This document shows positions 17,417-26,085 of a DNA stretch of 64,000 nt, piece after piece. Origin of the DNA: Bradyrhizobium arachidis (lineage in GTDB: Bacteria > Pseudomonadota > Alphaproteobacteria > Rhizobiales > Xanthobacteraceae); the NCBI RefSeq assembly GCF_024758505.1, contig NZ_CP077970.1:8883501-8947500 (forward strand), read 5' to 3'. Position 1 is the first letter of the stretch, and each line of letters begins with the position of its first letter. A program made the position numbers and the translations under genes. The notes beneath the pieces are model-generated. The model was given only the letters and a program-made list of their open reading frames with translations. It made no database searches and had not been told where the DNA came from.

Positions 17417-18241
17417 TCAGCCCCTGAAGAACGCCAGCAGGTCGGCGTTGATGGTCGGCGCTTCCGTGGTCGGCATGCCGTGCGGAAAGCCCTTGTAGGT
17501 CTTTAGCGTGCCGTTCTTGAGGAGCTTTGCCGACAGCGGCGCGGAATCGGCGTAAGGCACGATCTGGTCATCGTCGCCGTGCATCACCAATACCGGCACG
17601 TTGATCTTCTTCAAATCCTCGGTGAAGTCGGTTTGCGAGAAGGCGACGATGCCGTCGTAATGCGCCTTCGCGCCGCCCATCATGCCCTGGCGCCACCAGT
17701 TCTGGATCACCGCCTCCGACGGCTTTGCGCCGGGCCGGTTGTAGCCGTAGAACGGACCCGCGGCTATGTCGCGGTAGAAGCCGGAACGGTTGGCCGCGAC
17801 CTGCGCCTGGAAATCGTCGAACACGCTCTTGGGCAGGCCGCCCGGGTTGGCCGCCGTCTGCACCATCAAAGGCGGTACGGCGGCAATGATCGCGGCCTTC
17901 GCCACCCGGCTCTCGCCATGGCGCGCGATGTAGTGCACGACCTCGCCGCCGCCGGTGGAATGGCCGACATGGATGGCGTTCTTCAAATCGAGATGCGCGG
18001 TGACCGCGGCGAGATCGTCGGCATAGTGATCCATGTCGTGGCCATCAGCGACCTGTGTCGAGCGGCCGTGGCCACGGCGGTCATGGGCGATGACGCGATA
18101 GCCGTTGTTGAGGAAGAACAGCATCTGCGCGTCCCAATCGTCCGACGACAGCGGCCAGCCGTGACTGAACACGATCGGCTGGCCCTTGCCCCAGTCCTTG
18201 TAGAAGATCTCGACGCCGTCCTTGGTGGTGATGGTGGGCAT
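17417..18241 (-). CDS. Alpha/beta hydrolase, non-haem chloroperoxidase/esterase type
   Basis: The product has 274 residues from ATG 18241, which is preceded by AAGGAG. The upstream alternative at 18271 lies inside a palindromic repeat and is rejected. The start [20 protein letters not shown], the oxyanion region [13 protein letters not shown], nucleophile elbow GHSTGG, acid [12 protein letters not shown] and catalytic His in GFPHGMPTT place it in the haloperoxidase-like branch of alpha/beta hydrolases. Members act as esterases or perhydrolases. It is cytoplasmic (no signal). True substrate is unknown. Confidence 0.88.
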   Translation of the reverse strand: MPTITTKDGVEIFYKDWGKGQPIVFSHGWPLSSDDWDAQMLFFLNNGYRVIAHDRRGHGRSTQVADGHDMDHYADDLAAVTAHLDLKNAIHVGHSTGGGEVVHYIARHGESRVAKAAIIAAVPPLMVQTAANPGGLPKSVFDDFQAQVAANRSGFYRDIAAGPFYGYNRPGAKPSEAVIQNWWRQGMMGGAKAHYDGIVAFSQTDFTEDLKKINVPVLVMHGDDDQIVPYADSAPLSAKLLKNGTLKTYKGFPHGMPTTEAPTINADLLAFFRG

Positions 18242-18266
18242 GGAAGGCTCCTTCTTGTTCTCTGAA

Positions 18267-18358
18267 GTCATTCCGGGGCGCGCGTTAGCGCGAACCCGGA
18301 ATCCGGAGATTGTTTTGCGAGATTCCGGGTTCGATGCTCCGCATCGCCCCGGAATGAC
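18267..18358. repeat. Palindromic intergenic repeat, copy 1
   Basis: The element begins GTCATTCCGGGG and ends with its exact complement CCCCGGAATGAC, with internal copies of CCCGGAATC/GATTCCGGG. A related element occurs at 41752-41866. It lies between two genes of unrelated function. Confidence 0.8.
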
Positions 18359-18367
18359 GGGGTTGGC

Positions 18368-18877
18368 TCAGGCGAATGCCATCGGCCTGAAGCGGCGCCA
18401 GGTGCCGATGATCACGACCACGAAGAAGATCAGCGCGACGCCCTGCGCGACCGCGAATACCGGACCCGATGGCGGCGCCGGCGGCACCGCCGGCGCGAGC
18501 GCGGCCAGCGCCGGGATCTTCAGGAAGGACTGGGTGATCAGCACGAAGACGTTGAGATAGAGCGACACCAGCGCCGTCACCACATAGATGGGACGCCAGA
18601 CGCCCGACAGCTTCATCACATAGAGCGCGATGCAGGCGATCGCGAGCAGCACCAGCGAGAGGATGCCGACCATGTGCGACGGCAACAGCTCCTTGAACGG
18701 AAACAGGAAGCCGGTGACGCTGGTGAGGATGGTGAAGAGCAGGAAGATCGCGGTCAGTCCCGGCGCCGACTTCGAGCCGAGCATGCCGAACATCACGATG
18801 AGGCCGGCGACGATGGCGATCAGGCTGATGACGACATGGACCAATGTGAACGCAGGCAGGCTCAATCCCAGGACCAT
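18368..18877 (-). CDS. Small integral membrane protein, unknown function
   Basis: The protein is 169 residues from ATG 18877 (preceded by GGAGAGTGTC) with four to five predicted membrane helices: LVHVVISLIAIVAGLIVMFG, LTAIFLLFTILTSVTGFLFP, MVGILSLVLLAIACIALYVM, IYVVTALVSLYLNVFVLITQ and a last one near the C-terminus. A proline-rich turn (LAPAVPPAPPSGP) precedes the last helix, and the tail is basic (WRRFRP). It resembles small membrane proteins annotated as hypothetical in Bradyrhizobium. No functional motif is visible. Confidence 0.8.
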   Translation of the reverse strand: MVLGLSLPAFTLVHVVISLIAIVAGLIVMFGMLGSKSAPGLTAIFLLFTILTSVTGFLFPFKELLPSHMVGILSLVLLAIACIALYVMKLSGVWRPIYVVTALVSLYLNVFVLITQSFLKIPALAALAPAVPPAPPSGPVFAVAQGVALIFFVVVIIGTWRRFRPMAFA

Positions 18878-19069
18878 GACACTCTCCCCGTTGAGATAGG
18901 AGCGAATGGTATTACGGCCCTCATTGGATTGCACCATGCGATGTTGCCACACGCATAGGGCGAGCCATGCGTTCGCCGTTCGCGACGGCAAACGCATGCG
19001 CGTATTTTTTGCATTGCTGTCACATCAGACAGCAAGCCTTCGACGAAAGTCGAATCGATCCTGGACGGA

Positions 19070-19378
19070 TCAAACTTCCTTGGTGTCGAAGATGAGCAGG
19101 TCGGCGCCGCCGCTCGCGAACTTCGGCACGTCGCCGCCTGCTGCCTTGCCCGCTTCGCTGGCAAAGCCCGCCTGAATGTCGGCAACGCTGTCGAAGGTGA
19201 GAATGGCGACGAGATGGACTCCGGAAGGTCCAGCGGGCGAGGCGACCGGTCCCTTGCTGACCGCATATTTCTTCAGGCCCGGAATCTTCTTCGCAAGCGG
19301 AATGTGGGTCTCGGCGTAGTATTTGTCGAAAGCGGCAGCATCCTTGGGCGTCTTGTAGAGCACGACGACTTCAGCCAT
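19070..19378 (-). CDS. EthD family protein
   Basis: This 102-residue protein begins AEVVVLYKTPKDAAAFDKYY, then AETHIPLAKKIPGLKKYAVS, the EthD dimeric alpha-beta barrel signature with the conserved HxPLA-K motif. A GGGAGG ribosome-binding site precedes the ATG. EthD proteins accompany ether-degrading P450s, but many members stand alone, as here. Exact role is unknown. Confidence 0.9.
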   Translation of the reverse strand: MAEVVVLYKTPKDAAAFDKYYAETHIPLAKKIPGLKKYAVSKGPVASPAGPSGVHLVAILTFDSVADIQAGFASEAGKAAGGDVPKFASGGADLLIFDTKEV

Positions 19379-19511
19379 TTAGTCCTCCCGTTGAGAATTC
19401 GTTCTATTGTTAGACCGCTCGGTAAGTCGATAGTCCGCATTACCCGAGGAGATGGCAAGTCACATCGCGCTTGCCCTTTGCTTGTCTTATCCTTGACTGC
19501 TTGTTTGCGCG

Positions 19512-21221
19512 CTAAAGCGCCGGTTTTGCGGCGTCGCCGAGATAGCCGTGCAGGGACGCCACGACCTGCGCGCCCTCGCCGATGGCACCGCCGACGCGCT
19601 TGACCGAGCCGGAGCGCACATCGCCGACGGCGTAGACGCCGGGCACGGACGTTTCGAGCGGAGCAACGAGCCGACCCTGATTCTGCTCGGACTGCGCGCC
19701 GGTGACGACAAAACCGCCGCGATCGAGCGTGACACCGCAGCCATCGAGCCAGTTGGTGGCGGGATCGGCGCCGACGAACAAGAAGAGGTTGCGGATGTCG
19801 GCGCTGTCCTCTTCCGGCGAGAGCCGGCTGCGCCAGCGGATCCGCCGCAACAGGGAGGCCTCGTCGCCCTCGAGCGCGACCACCTCGGTGTTGAACAGCA
19901 GTTCGATGTTCGGCGTCGCTTCGATGCGCTCAATGAGATAGCGCGACATGCTGGCCCCGAGCCCGCCGCCACGGATGACCATGAGCACCTTCCTGGCGTG
20001 GCCGGAGAGGAAGACGGCCGCCTGCCCCGCCGAATTGCCGGCGCCGACGAGTGCGACCTCTTCGCCAGCACACAGCCGCGCCTCGACGGGCGAGGCCCAA
20101 TACCAGACGCCACGGCCCTCGAACTTGTCGAGATTCTCGATCTCGGGCCGGCGATAGCGCGCGCCGCTGGCGACCACCACCGAACGCGAACGCAAGAGAT
20201 CGCCGCCGTCGAGCGCCAGCGAAAACGTCCCGCCGCGGAGTGAACAGTCCAGCGACTTCACCGTCATCGGGATCATGACGTCGGCACCAAACTTTTGCGC
20301 CTGGGTGAAGGCGCGGCCCGCCAGCGCCTGGCCGGAGATGCCGGTCGGAAAGCCCAGATAGTTCTCGATCCGCGCACTGGCGCCGGCCTGGCCGCCGAAG
20401 GCGCGGATATCGAGCACGGCGACCGACAGTCCTTCGGAGGCCGCATACACCGCGGTCGCAAGGCCCGCCGGTCCGCAGCCGACGATCGCGACATCATAGA
20501 TGCGATCGTTCCGCGGACCGCCGATCATGCCGATGGCGCGGCCAAGCTCGGTCTCGCTGGGATTGCGCAGCACGGTGCCGCCGGCCGTGACGACCAGCGG
20601 CCAGTCCTCAGGTTTTGGCGAATAGCGCGCGATGATCTCGGCGGCATCGTGCTCGCCTTCGGGATCGAGCAGATGATGCGGCTGGCCGTTGCGGGTAAGG
20701 AAACCCTGGAGGCGCACGACGCCTGCGGAATGCGGCGGGCCGATCAGCACGGGGCCGCCGATGCCGCCTTGGATCAGGCTGACCCGGCGCAAGATCAGCG
20801 CGCGCATGATGCGCTCGCCGAGCTCGGCTTCGGCGACCAGCAGCGCACGCAGCCGGTCCGGCGGGATCAACAATGTCTCGACATCGCCATCGGCATGACC
20901 GTCGACCAGTGCCGGCCGACCTGAGAGCTGACCGAGCTCGGCGAGGAATTGGCCGGGGCCCTGATCGATGACCGGCGTGACATGCCCGAGGCCGTCGCGC
21001 TGGGTAATCGAGACATGGCCCGAGAGCACGACGAACATGCCCGGACCTCGCTTGCCGGTTTCGAACAGGAGATCACCGCTCTTGTAACTGCGTATCTCGC
21101 CGAACTGGCGCAGGCGCGCGATTTCGGTCTCGTTGAGCGTCGGGAAGGTCTGCTCGGGGCGCGAGAACCGCGAGATCAGCGCGTCTCTATCGGTCGGTTG
21201 CGGTTCGCCGTCCTGCGCCAT
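19512..21221 (-). CDS. Cyclic-nucleotide-binding domain fused to thioredoxin-reductase-like flavoprotein
   Basis: The product has 569 residues (ATG 21221; GTG 21233 possible). Residues about 20-150 form a cNMP-binding/Crp-like domain (FGEIRSYKSGDLLFETGKRG, then PGMFVVLSGHVSI). A roughly 90-residue linker follows, then a pyridine nucleotide-disulfide oxidoreductase: FAD motif VAIVGCGPAGLATAVYAAS, NADPH motif VALVGAGNSAGQAAVFLSGH and C-terminal FAD motif VYAVGDVRSGSVKRVGGAIG. The CxxC redox centre of true thioredoxin reductases is not seen. The enzyme probably transfers electrons between NADPH and FAD under ligand control. The electron acceptor is unknown. Cytoplasmic. Confidence 0.9.
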   Translation of the reverse strand: MAQDGEPQPTDRDALISRFSRPEQTFPTLNETEIARLRQFGEIRSYKSGDLLFETGKRGPGMFVVLSGHVSITQRDGLGHVTPVIDQGPGQFLAELGQLSGRPALVDGHADGDVETLLIPPDRLRALLVAEAELGERIMRALILRRVSLIQGGIGGPVLIGPPHSAGVVRLQGFLTRNGQPHHLLDPEGEHDAAEIIARYSPKPEDWPLVVTAGGTVLRNPSETELGRAIGMIGGPRNDRIYDVAIVGCGPAGLATAVYAASEGLSVAVLDIRAFGGQAGASARIENYLGFPTGISGQALAGRAFTQAQKFGADVMIPMTVKSLDCSLRGGTFSLALDGGDLLRSRSVVVASGARYRRPEIENLDKFEGRGVWYWASPVEARLCAGEEVALVGAGNSAGQAAVFLSGHARKVLMVIRGGGLGASMSRYLIERIEATPNIELLFNTEVVALEGDEASLLRRIRWRSRLSPEEDSADIRNLFLFVGADPATNWLDGCGVTLDRGGFVVTGAQSEQNQGRLVAPLETSVPGVYAVGDVRSGSVKRVGGAIGEGAQVVASLHGYLGDAAKPAL

Positions 21222-21244
21222 GGTCACTCCCACTCATTCCAAAA

Positions 21245-21433
21245 CTAGTCGCCGGTCTTCTCGGCGATCCCCTGATGTGGGGCGGCTTCGTCATGGTGCG
21301 AGGGCTCGGCCGGCTTGCTGCGCTCGCGCGCCTGCGCCTTCCGCCGCTTCAGGTTTTCGCGCAGCGCCGATGCGAGGCGATCCTGCTTCGTGTCGCGGCG
21401 GCCTGGCGCGGCTTTGTCGGTCCCATCAGTCAT
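21245..21433 (-). CDS. Small charged protein, unknown function
   Basis: The frame gives 62 residues starting MTDGTDKAAPGRRDTKQDRL, then ASALRENLKRRKAQARERSK. It is a highly charged, probably helical and partly disordered polypeptide. I recognise the style of small hypothetical proteins conserved in Bradyrhizobium but no domain. It lies 23 bases upstream of the flavoprotein start on the same strand, so it may be its operon partner. Confidence 0.55.
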   Translation of the reverse strand: MTDGTDKAAPGRRDTKQDRLASALRENLKRRKAQARERSKPAEPSHHDEAAPHQGIAEKTGD

Positions 21434-21748
21434 TGTCAGATCATATCTCGTGGGGGTCACCGACAGGATGCCATCGCAGGACGACAGCTCAAGGGGTTCG
21501 ACGCGATCAAGCTGCCAGATTGGGGCGAATTCCGGATGATCGCCAACTGACCACTTGGCTAATCGTCGTTAGGGAACCAAATCGGGCCAAAGGGAAGCGT
21601 TTCGGGGCGAAATGACCCGTTTGAGCCCGGGACCGGCCCGATTTTATCGGTTTACCGGGGCCGGCAAGCTTGCACATGAGGGGGGCTTGTGGCACAGAAC
21701 AGCCCGCTTGGTAGGCCCCTCGTGGCGGCCGATTCTCGACCAGCGTTT
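21434..21748. other. Spacer before tRNA-Thr
   Basis: These 315 bases between the small gene and tRNA-Thr contain no supported gene. The 3' part must carry the tRNA promoter, but I see no obvious -35/-10 pair. Confidence 0.4.
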
Positions 21749-21810
<62 letters not shown>

Positions 21811-21823
<13 letters not shown>

Positions 21824-21884
21824 GCCTCAAACACATGCATCAGCAGTCTCGTGGCACGAGATGCCCGAGTTGTGCTCGATTCCG
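21811..21884 (+). repeat. Direct repeat at tRNA-Thr 3' end, copy A
   Basis: This roughly 74-base block starts in the tRNA T-arm/acceptor (TCCGGCAGCACCA) and ends with TGCCCGAGTTGTGCTCGATT plus CCG. Copy B is at 22505-22579 in the same orientation. The first 13 and the last 23 bases are identical; the centre is diverged. This layout resembles an attL/attR pair or a tandem duplication. Confidence 0.8.
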
Positions 21885-22181
21885 CCCCCTCGTTCAGGTC
21901 GGCCATACCACGGCTCAACGGAGCGGCGGACTGCAACGAACTGTCCCGCCTTGCTGACAGCGGCCCGACAACGAAGAACCTTGCGCCCGAGCACGACATC
22001 AAGCGGATGACAGGGACGTCGAAGGGCGCCACGAGGAAGCATGTGCTGATCTTGGCTCGCCAGTTTGCGAGAGCTTAACAAACGACGTGCCATTCCTCTC
22101 AACGGTGAACATCACCGTGGGCGGGGTGATCGAGAGCCTTCGACTGCCAATCCGCGCATTCTGAACAAGGCTGGAGGAAAA
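21885..22181. other. Spacer between repeat copy A and the small exported-protein gene
   Basis: No gene is supported here. It ends with a strong GGAGGAAAA ribosome-binding site for the gene at 22182. Confidence 0.4.
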
Positions 22182-22433
22182 ATGAGACTTCATCTGACCA
22201 TATTCGTCGTCGCTGCCCTATCGATTCCTGTCGGGGGAACATCAGCCTTTGCCGATAGCTGCAGCCAGTGGAGGGTGACGTGTATATCCAGCGGCCCTCC
22301 CGCAGACGGTGACAGGAACGTGAAGAAGTGCACAGCAGCGGCCGACGAATGCCGCGTACAATGCAAGAAGGGACAGAAGATATTTGTCGGCCCTTTCAAC
22401 GGGCAACACCACCCCGTGACTTCTTGTAACTGA
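22182..22433 (+). CDS. Small exported six-cysteine protein
   Basis: The precursor is 83 residues, with a GGAGGAAAA ribosome-binding site directly before the ATG. Residues 1-24 (MRLHLTIFVVAALSIPVGGT, then SAFA) are a clear Sec signal peptide. The mature part of about 58 residues has six cysteines (DSC, VTC, KKC, DEC, VQC, TSC), consistent with up to three disulfides in the periplasm. No family is recognised. It sits between the two tRNA-Thr-derived direct repeats, so it may be cargo of a small insertion. Confidence 0.7.
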   Translation: MRLHLTIFVVAALSIPVGGTSAFADSCSQWRVTCISSGPPADGDRNVKKCTAAADECRVQCKKGQKIFVGPFNGQHHPVTSCN

Positions 22434-22504
22434 ATGGCGACAGGACACGCTCGTAACGTCTAACCGCAGCGGGCCCCGGCTGATACCTTGTTGGCCGGGG
22501 CTGG
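22434..22504. other. Spacer before repeat copy B
   Basis: The sequence GGGCCCCGGC-TGATACCTTGT-TGGCCGGGGC contains a GC-rich inverted repeat (CCCCGGC / GCCGGGG), but without a T-run; it may act as a weak terminator. Confidence 0.3.
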
Positions 22505-22579
22505 TCCGGCAGCACCATCCTCACACACATGCATCAGCAAGCATCGCGGCATCAGCTGCCCGAGTTGTGCTCGATTCCG
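22505..22579 (+). repeat. Direct repeat of tRNA-Thr 3' end and flank, copy B
   Basis: It begins TCCGGCAGCACCA, identical to the tRNA-Thr 3' end, and ends with the same 23 bases as copy A, with a diverged centre. It is not part of a complete tRNA. Confidence 0.8.
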
Positions 22580-22798
22580 TGACCCTCTTCTTGGAAAGAG
22601 GGCGCAGGGAAGAATGGGTGCCGGCCGGCACCCATGGCCCGCTCGTCTTCCAACGATCCCCTCGGCAACATTCAGCGTTCAATTTGCTGGTCGTGGGGAA
22701 TTTCAACGAACCTGCGCTGTCATATCCATAAGGCAATGCAAGCGCCGGTGCCTGAACCCTTTGTAAGTTCCCAGCAGGTCGATCAGAGGGAGATTACG
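22580..22798. other. Spacer, nothing recognised
   Basis: These 219 bases lie between repeat copy B and the next small exported-protein gene. Short open frames are present but lack homology or ribosome-binding sites. Confidence 0.35.
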
Positions 22799-23032
22799 AT
22801 GCGCTCTTTTTTGGCCTTGAGCCTCTTGATCGCGGTGTATGCATCCGCCCACGCCGCTACGGCGTCTCAGTCACACCGACGGCATGCCGTTGCTCCCGCC
22901 AACCAAGGTGTGAAGTTACGCACCGTTCCGGGTTTTGCCTACGCACCGCCAAGGCTCCCGAGCCACCGCCAAACACAATTTGATAGCGAGACTGGTTCGT
23001 ACAACAACCGCTATTCGAACTGGGGAATGTAG
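22799..23032 (+). CDS. Small exported protein, unknown function
   Basis: The precursor is 77 residues starting MRSFLALSLLIAVYASAHAA, a Sec signal peptide with an AHA-A cleavage site. The mature peptide is rich in His, Arg, Ser and Asn (SQSHRRHAVAPANQG, then TGSYNNRYSNWGM) and has no cysteine. AGGGAG precedes the ATG. Function is unknown; similar short exported proteins are common in Bradyrhizobium. Confidence 0.65.
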   Translation: MRSFLALSLLIAVYASAHAATASQSHRRHAVAPANQGVKLRTVPGFAYAPPRLPSHRQTQFDSETGSYNNRYSNWGM

Positions 23033-23156
23033 GTCGATTGAAGCAGATCGACTTCGGTGCGATCGACGCGCCGGAGAATATTGGCTGCGCTCCACCTATC
23101 CCACGAGCCGCGGCTGCGCACCTTTCCGATGCGCCGCCGCGTCCGTCTCGTTCAGA

Positions 23157-24593
23157 TCACACACCGGTCTGCGTGATGAACTTGGTGTTGAAGTACCCTT
23201 CCATCGCCTCGGTGCCGCCTTCCGAGCCGTAGCCGGAATCCTTGATGCCGCCGAACGGCACTTCGGGCAGAGCGAGACCAAAGCTGTTGATCGACATCAT
23301 GCCGGCCTCCACGGCCGAGCCGATCGCGGTTGCGGTCTTGGTCGAGCTGGTAAAGGCGTAGGAGGCCAGACCAAAAGGCAGGCGGTTGGCTTCTTCCACC
23401 ACTTCATCGAAGCTCGAGAAGCGCGAGATCAGCGCCAGCGGGCCGAACGGCTCCTCGTTCATGGCGCGCGCGTCCTTCGGGACGTCGCTGACCACGGTCG
23501 GCTCGAAGAAATAGCCCTTGTTGCCGACGCGTTTGCCCCCGGTCTCGAGCTTGGCACCCTTGCCGACGGCATCCTGCACCATGCCTTCGATCGCGGTGAC
23601 GCGGCGCGGATTGGCGAGCGAGCCCATCTTGGACTCGGGATCGAGGCCGTTGCCGACCTTGAACGCCTTGGCGCCGTCGACGAACTTGTCGACGAACTCC
23701 TTGAACACGTCGTCCTGCACCAGCATGCGGGTCGGCGAGATGCAGACCTGACCGGCGTTGCGATATTTCGCCGCCGCCAGAATCTTCGCGGCCGAGGTGA
23801 CGTCGGCGTCCTTGAACACGATCGCCGGCGCGTGGCCGCCGAGCTCCATGGTGGCGCGCTTCATGTGCAGGCCGGCGAGCGCGTTGAGCTGCTTGCCGAC
23901 ATTGGTCGAGCCGGTGAAAGAGATCTTGCGGATCACCGGATGCGGGATGAGATATTCGGAGATCTCTGCCGGCACGCCATAGACCAAGTTGATCACGCCG
24001 TCGGGCACGCCTGCGTCGGCGAAGGCGCGGATGAGCTGCGCGGGCGAGGCCGGCGTTTCTTCCGGCGCCTTGACGATGATCGAGCAGCCGGCGCCGAGCG
24101 CGGCCGAGAGTTTTCGTACCACCTGGTTGATCGGGAAGTTCCAAGGGGTGAACGCCGCGACCGGGCCGACCGGCTCCTTCATCGCAAGCTGGTAGATGCC
24201 GGGGCCACGCGCCGGGATCAGGCGGCCATAGGCGCGCTTGGCTTCCTCGGCGAACCATTCGATGACGTCGGCGGCGGCCATCGCTTCCATCTTGGCTTCC
24301 GCCAGCGTCTTGCCCTGCTCCATGGTCAGCAGCGGGGCGATCTCGTCATTGCGCTCGCGCATGATCGCGGCGGCCTTGCGCATGATGCGGCAGCGCTCGA
24401 ACGGCGCAACGTTGCGCCAGGTCTTGAAGCCCGCGGCGGCGGCCGCCAGCGCCTCGTCGAGGTCGGCCTTGCCGGCATGGGCGACGGTGCCGATCACCTC
24501 TTCGGTGGCGGGATTGAGAACTTCGATGACCTTGCCCGATTGGGCCGGGCGCCATTTGCCGCCGATGAAAAGCTGCGTGTTCGAATAGGCCAA
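23157..24593 (-). CDS. gabD: NAD(P)-dependent succinate-semialdehyde dehydrogenase-type enzyme
   Basis: This is a 478-residue aldehyde dehydrogenase. The start is TTG 24593 (preceded by GGGAGA), giving [20 protein letters not shown]. Hallmarks are [20 protein letters not shown], the glycine motif [11 protein letters not shown], catalytic Glu in [16 protein letters not shown] and catalytic Cys in [11 protein letters not shown]. The C-terminal [15 protein letters not shown] is typical of SSADH-type enzymes. Likely reaction: succinate semialdehyde to succinate (GABA and related pathways); other semialdehydes are possible. It is divergent from an SDR gene, which suggests a shared catabolic role. 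Confidence 0.88.
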   Translation of the reverse strand: MAYSNTQLFIGGKWRPAQSGKVIEVLNPATEEVIGTVAHAGKADLDEALAAAAAGFKTWRNVAPFERCRIMRKAAAIMRERNDEIAPLLTMEQGKTLAEAKMEAMAAADVIEWFAEEAKRAYGRLIPARGPGIYQLAMKEPVGPVAAFTPWNFPINQVVRKLSAALGAGCSIIVKAPEETPASPAQLIRAFADAGVPDGVINLVYGVPAEISEYLIPHPVIRKISFTGSTNVGKQLNALAGLHMKRATMELGGHAPAIVFKDADVTSAAKILAAAKYRNAGQVCISPTRMLVQDDVFKEFVDKFVDGAKAFKVGNGLDPESKMGSLANPRRVTAIEGMVQDAVGKGAKLETGGKRVGNKGYFFEPTVVSDVPKDARAMNEEPFGPLALISRFSSFDEVVEEANRLPFGLASYAFTSSTKTATAIGSAVEAGMMSINSFGLALPEVPFGGIKDSGYGSEGGTEAMEGYFNTKFITQTGV

Positions 24594-24799
24594 CGGATTC
24601 TCCCTGTTGTTGCTTCCGCGCTGGATTGAAGTGGCTGGACGATGGGACCCCATCTGAGTCACCTCTAGCATGAAGACGGCCGCCGTCTCACGCGTCAAAT
24701 TTGCCTGCAAGGCTGCCGTGACAAATTGCGCTGGATCGCGCCCCCTTGCGACCAGCCGCAGCCTCGCGGCAGACTGCGCCAAGTTCACGGGAGAAGATC

Positions 24800-25624
24800 A
24801 TGGCATCGCATGACGGGACGAAGATATTGGCCGGCCAGGTGGCGCTGGTGACGGGTGCGGGTCGCGGGCTCGGTCGCGCCTTTGCGGAAAGGCTTGCCGC
24901 ACTCGGCGCCGACGTCGCAATCCATGGCATGCGCGAAAATGGTCCGGCGGAGTATGGCGAGGGCACCACGCTCACCGCGGTTGCCGCCGAGATCGGCGCA
25001 GCGTTTGGCGTGCGCACCCGGCGCGTGCTCGGCGACCTCACCAGGGCCGACGACATCTCGCGCGTGATTGCGGAGACCGAAAGCGCGCTCGGCCCGATCG
25101 ATATCCTCGTGCACAATGCCGGCGGCGATATCGCGGCCGCCGGCGGCAAGCCCGATCCGAACGATGCCGTCAACATCAAGGAAGCCGACGTCCGCGCCGT
25201 GCTGGAGCGCAACCTGCTCTCGACGATTTTGACCTGCCAGGCGGTGGCGCGCGGCATGATGGAGCGGCGGCGCGGGCGCATCGTCACGCTCGGCTCGGTC
25301 GCTGCCTTCAAGGGCCGCACCAACGGCTCGATCTATGCGGTGGCAAAGGCGGGCGTGACGCATTACACGCGCTGCCTCGCCGACCAGCTCCGCCCCTACG
25401 ACATCGCGGTGAACTGCATCGCGCCGGGCGACACCCGCACCGGCCGCTTCCTCGGCACCCGCGCGGTCGATCCGGACCGCATGGTCGAGGCCGGCACGCT
25501 CGACCGCATCGCGACCGTCGACGAGGTCGCGCGCGTCGTCGAGTTCTTCGCCGGTCCCATGGGGGCATTCGTCTCGGGCCAGGTGCTGCGCATCGATGGC
25601 GGCGGACAGGCGTGGCCGGCGTGA
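24800..25624 (+). CDS. SDR family oxidoreductase
   Basis: The product has 274 residues from ATG 24800 (GGGAGAAG upstream). It is a classical SDR: cofactor motif VTGAGRGLGRA, NAG motif HNAGGDIAAAGG, catalytic Ser in LGSVAAFKG and the YAVAK catalytic pair, then NCIAPGDTRTGRF and the C-terminal SGQVLRIDGGGQAW. It probably reduces or oxidises a carbonyl or hydroxyl group; the substrate is not deducible. It is transcribed divergently from gabD across a 206-base promoter region. Confidence 0.9.
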   Translation: MASHDGTKILAGQVALVTGAGRGLGRAFAERLAALGADVAIHGMRENGPAEYGEGTTLTAVAAEIGAAFGVRTRRVLGDLTRADDISRVIAETESALGPIDILVHNAGGDIAAAGGKPDPNDAVNIKEADVRAVLERNLLSTILTCQAVARGMMERRRGRIVTLGSVAAFKGRTNGSIYAVAKAGVTHYTRCLADQLRPYDIAVNCIAPGDTRTGRFLGTRAVDPDRMVEAGTLDRIATVDEVARVVEFFAGPMGAFVSGQVLRIDGGGQAWPA

Positions 25625-25636
25625 GGCGCGCGGCGA

Positions 25637-25966
25637 TCAGTCGCTTGGGCTGATCGCGATCGATTCCGGGGCGTGCGCCAGCGCGTGATCGACGATCATG
25701 ACCGCGCAGATCGCATGGGCCAGGATCAGGAGCACCGCGAGCGTGCCGAGCAGCGCGCCGGGTTGCCATGGCTCCGCGGCGTGCGGATCCCGTGCCGGCC
25801 GCGTCACGTGCAGCCGCTCGGCCGGACCCTGGCTGGCGAGCAGGTTCGCATGCGCAGACAGGATGGAGGTGGCCTGGCGCTGGCGCGACTGATGCATGGC
25901 CTCGAGCAGCCTCTCATGAAGCCGCCGATTTCTCTCAGAAGTTGTATTCCCATCAGCAAATGGCAT
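25637..25966 (-). CDS. Single-pass membrane protein, unknown function
   Basis: The protein is 109 residues from ATG 25966, chosen because GGAAGG lies 9 bases upstream; an ATG at 25975 is also possible. One hydrophobic helix (ALLGTLAVLLILAHAICAVM) lies near residues 75-95; the N-terminal part is charged (NTTSERNRRLHERLLEAMHQ). No family is recognised. It is convergent with the SDR and divergent from the regulator at 26086. Confidence 0.55.
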   Translation of the reverse strand: MPFADGNTTSERNRRLHERLLEAMHQSRQRQATSILSAHANLLASQGPAERLHVTRPARDPHAAEPWQPGALLGTLAVLLILAHAICAVMIVDHALAHAPESIAISPSD

Positions 25967-26057
25967 AGCAGGCATCCTTCCGTCGCAATGAACCAAGGAT
26001 GCCCCTCGGTGGACTCAAAGACTCGACCGCCATTTTCATTTTGTCTTTTCATTCGCT

Positions 26058-26073
26058 TGATTTTCTCGTGAGG
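26058..26073 (+). promoter_or_regulatory. Motif resembling the 22-bp tandem repeat of the paralogous regulator
   Basis: TGATTTTCTCGTGAGG, 12 bases before the GTG start, resembles the half-repeat TGATTTTCGCCTGAGA found twice upstream of the paralogue at 29213. It may be a shared autoregulatory site. Confidence 0.35.
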
Positions 26074-26085
26074 CCAGAGTTCCCA

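Noticed and set aside
22455..22502. GC-rich inverted repeat after the six-cysteine protein gene as terminator
   Set aside because: No T-run follows and the stem is short and interrupted; not called as a terminator.
22935..24629. Plus-strand open frame of 564 codons opposite gabD
   Set aside because: It lies opposite a complete aldehyde dehydrogenase with catalytic residues; no domain is seen in the long frame.
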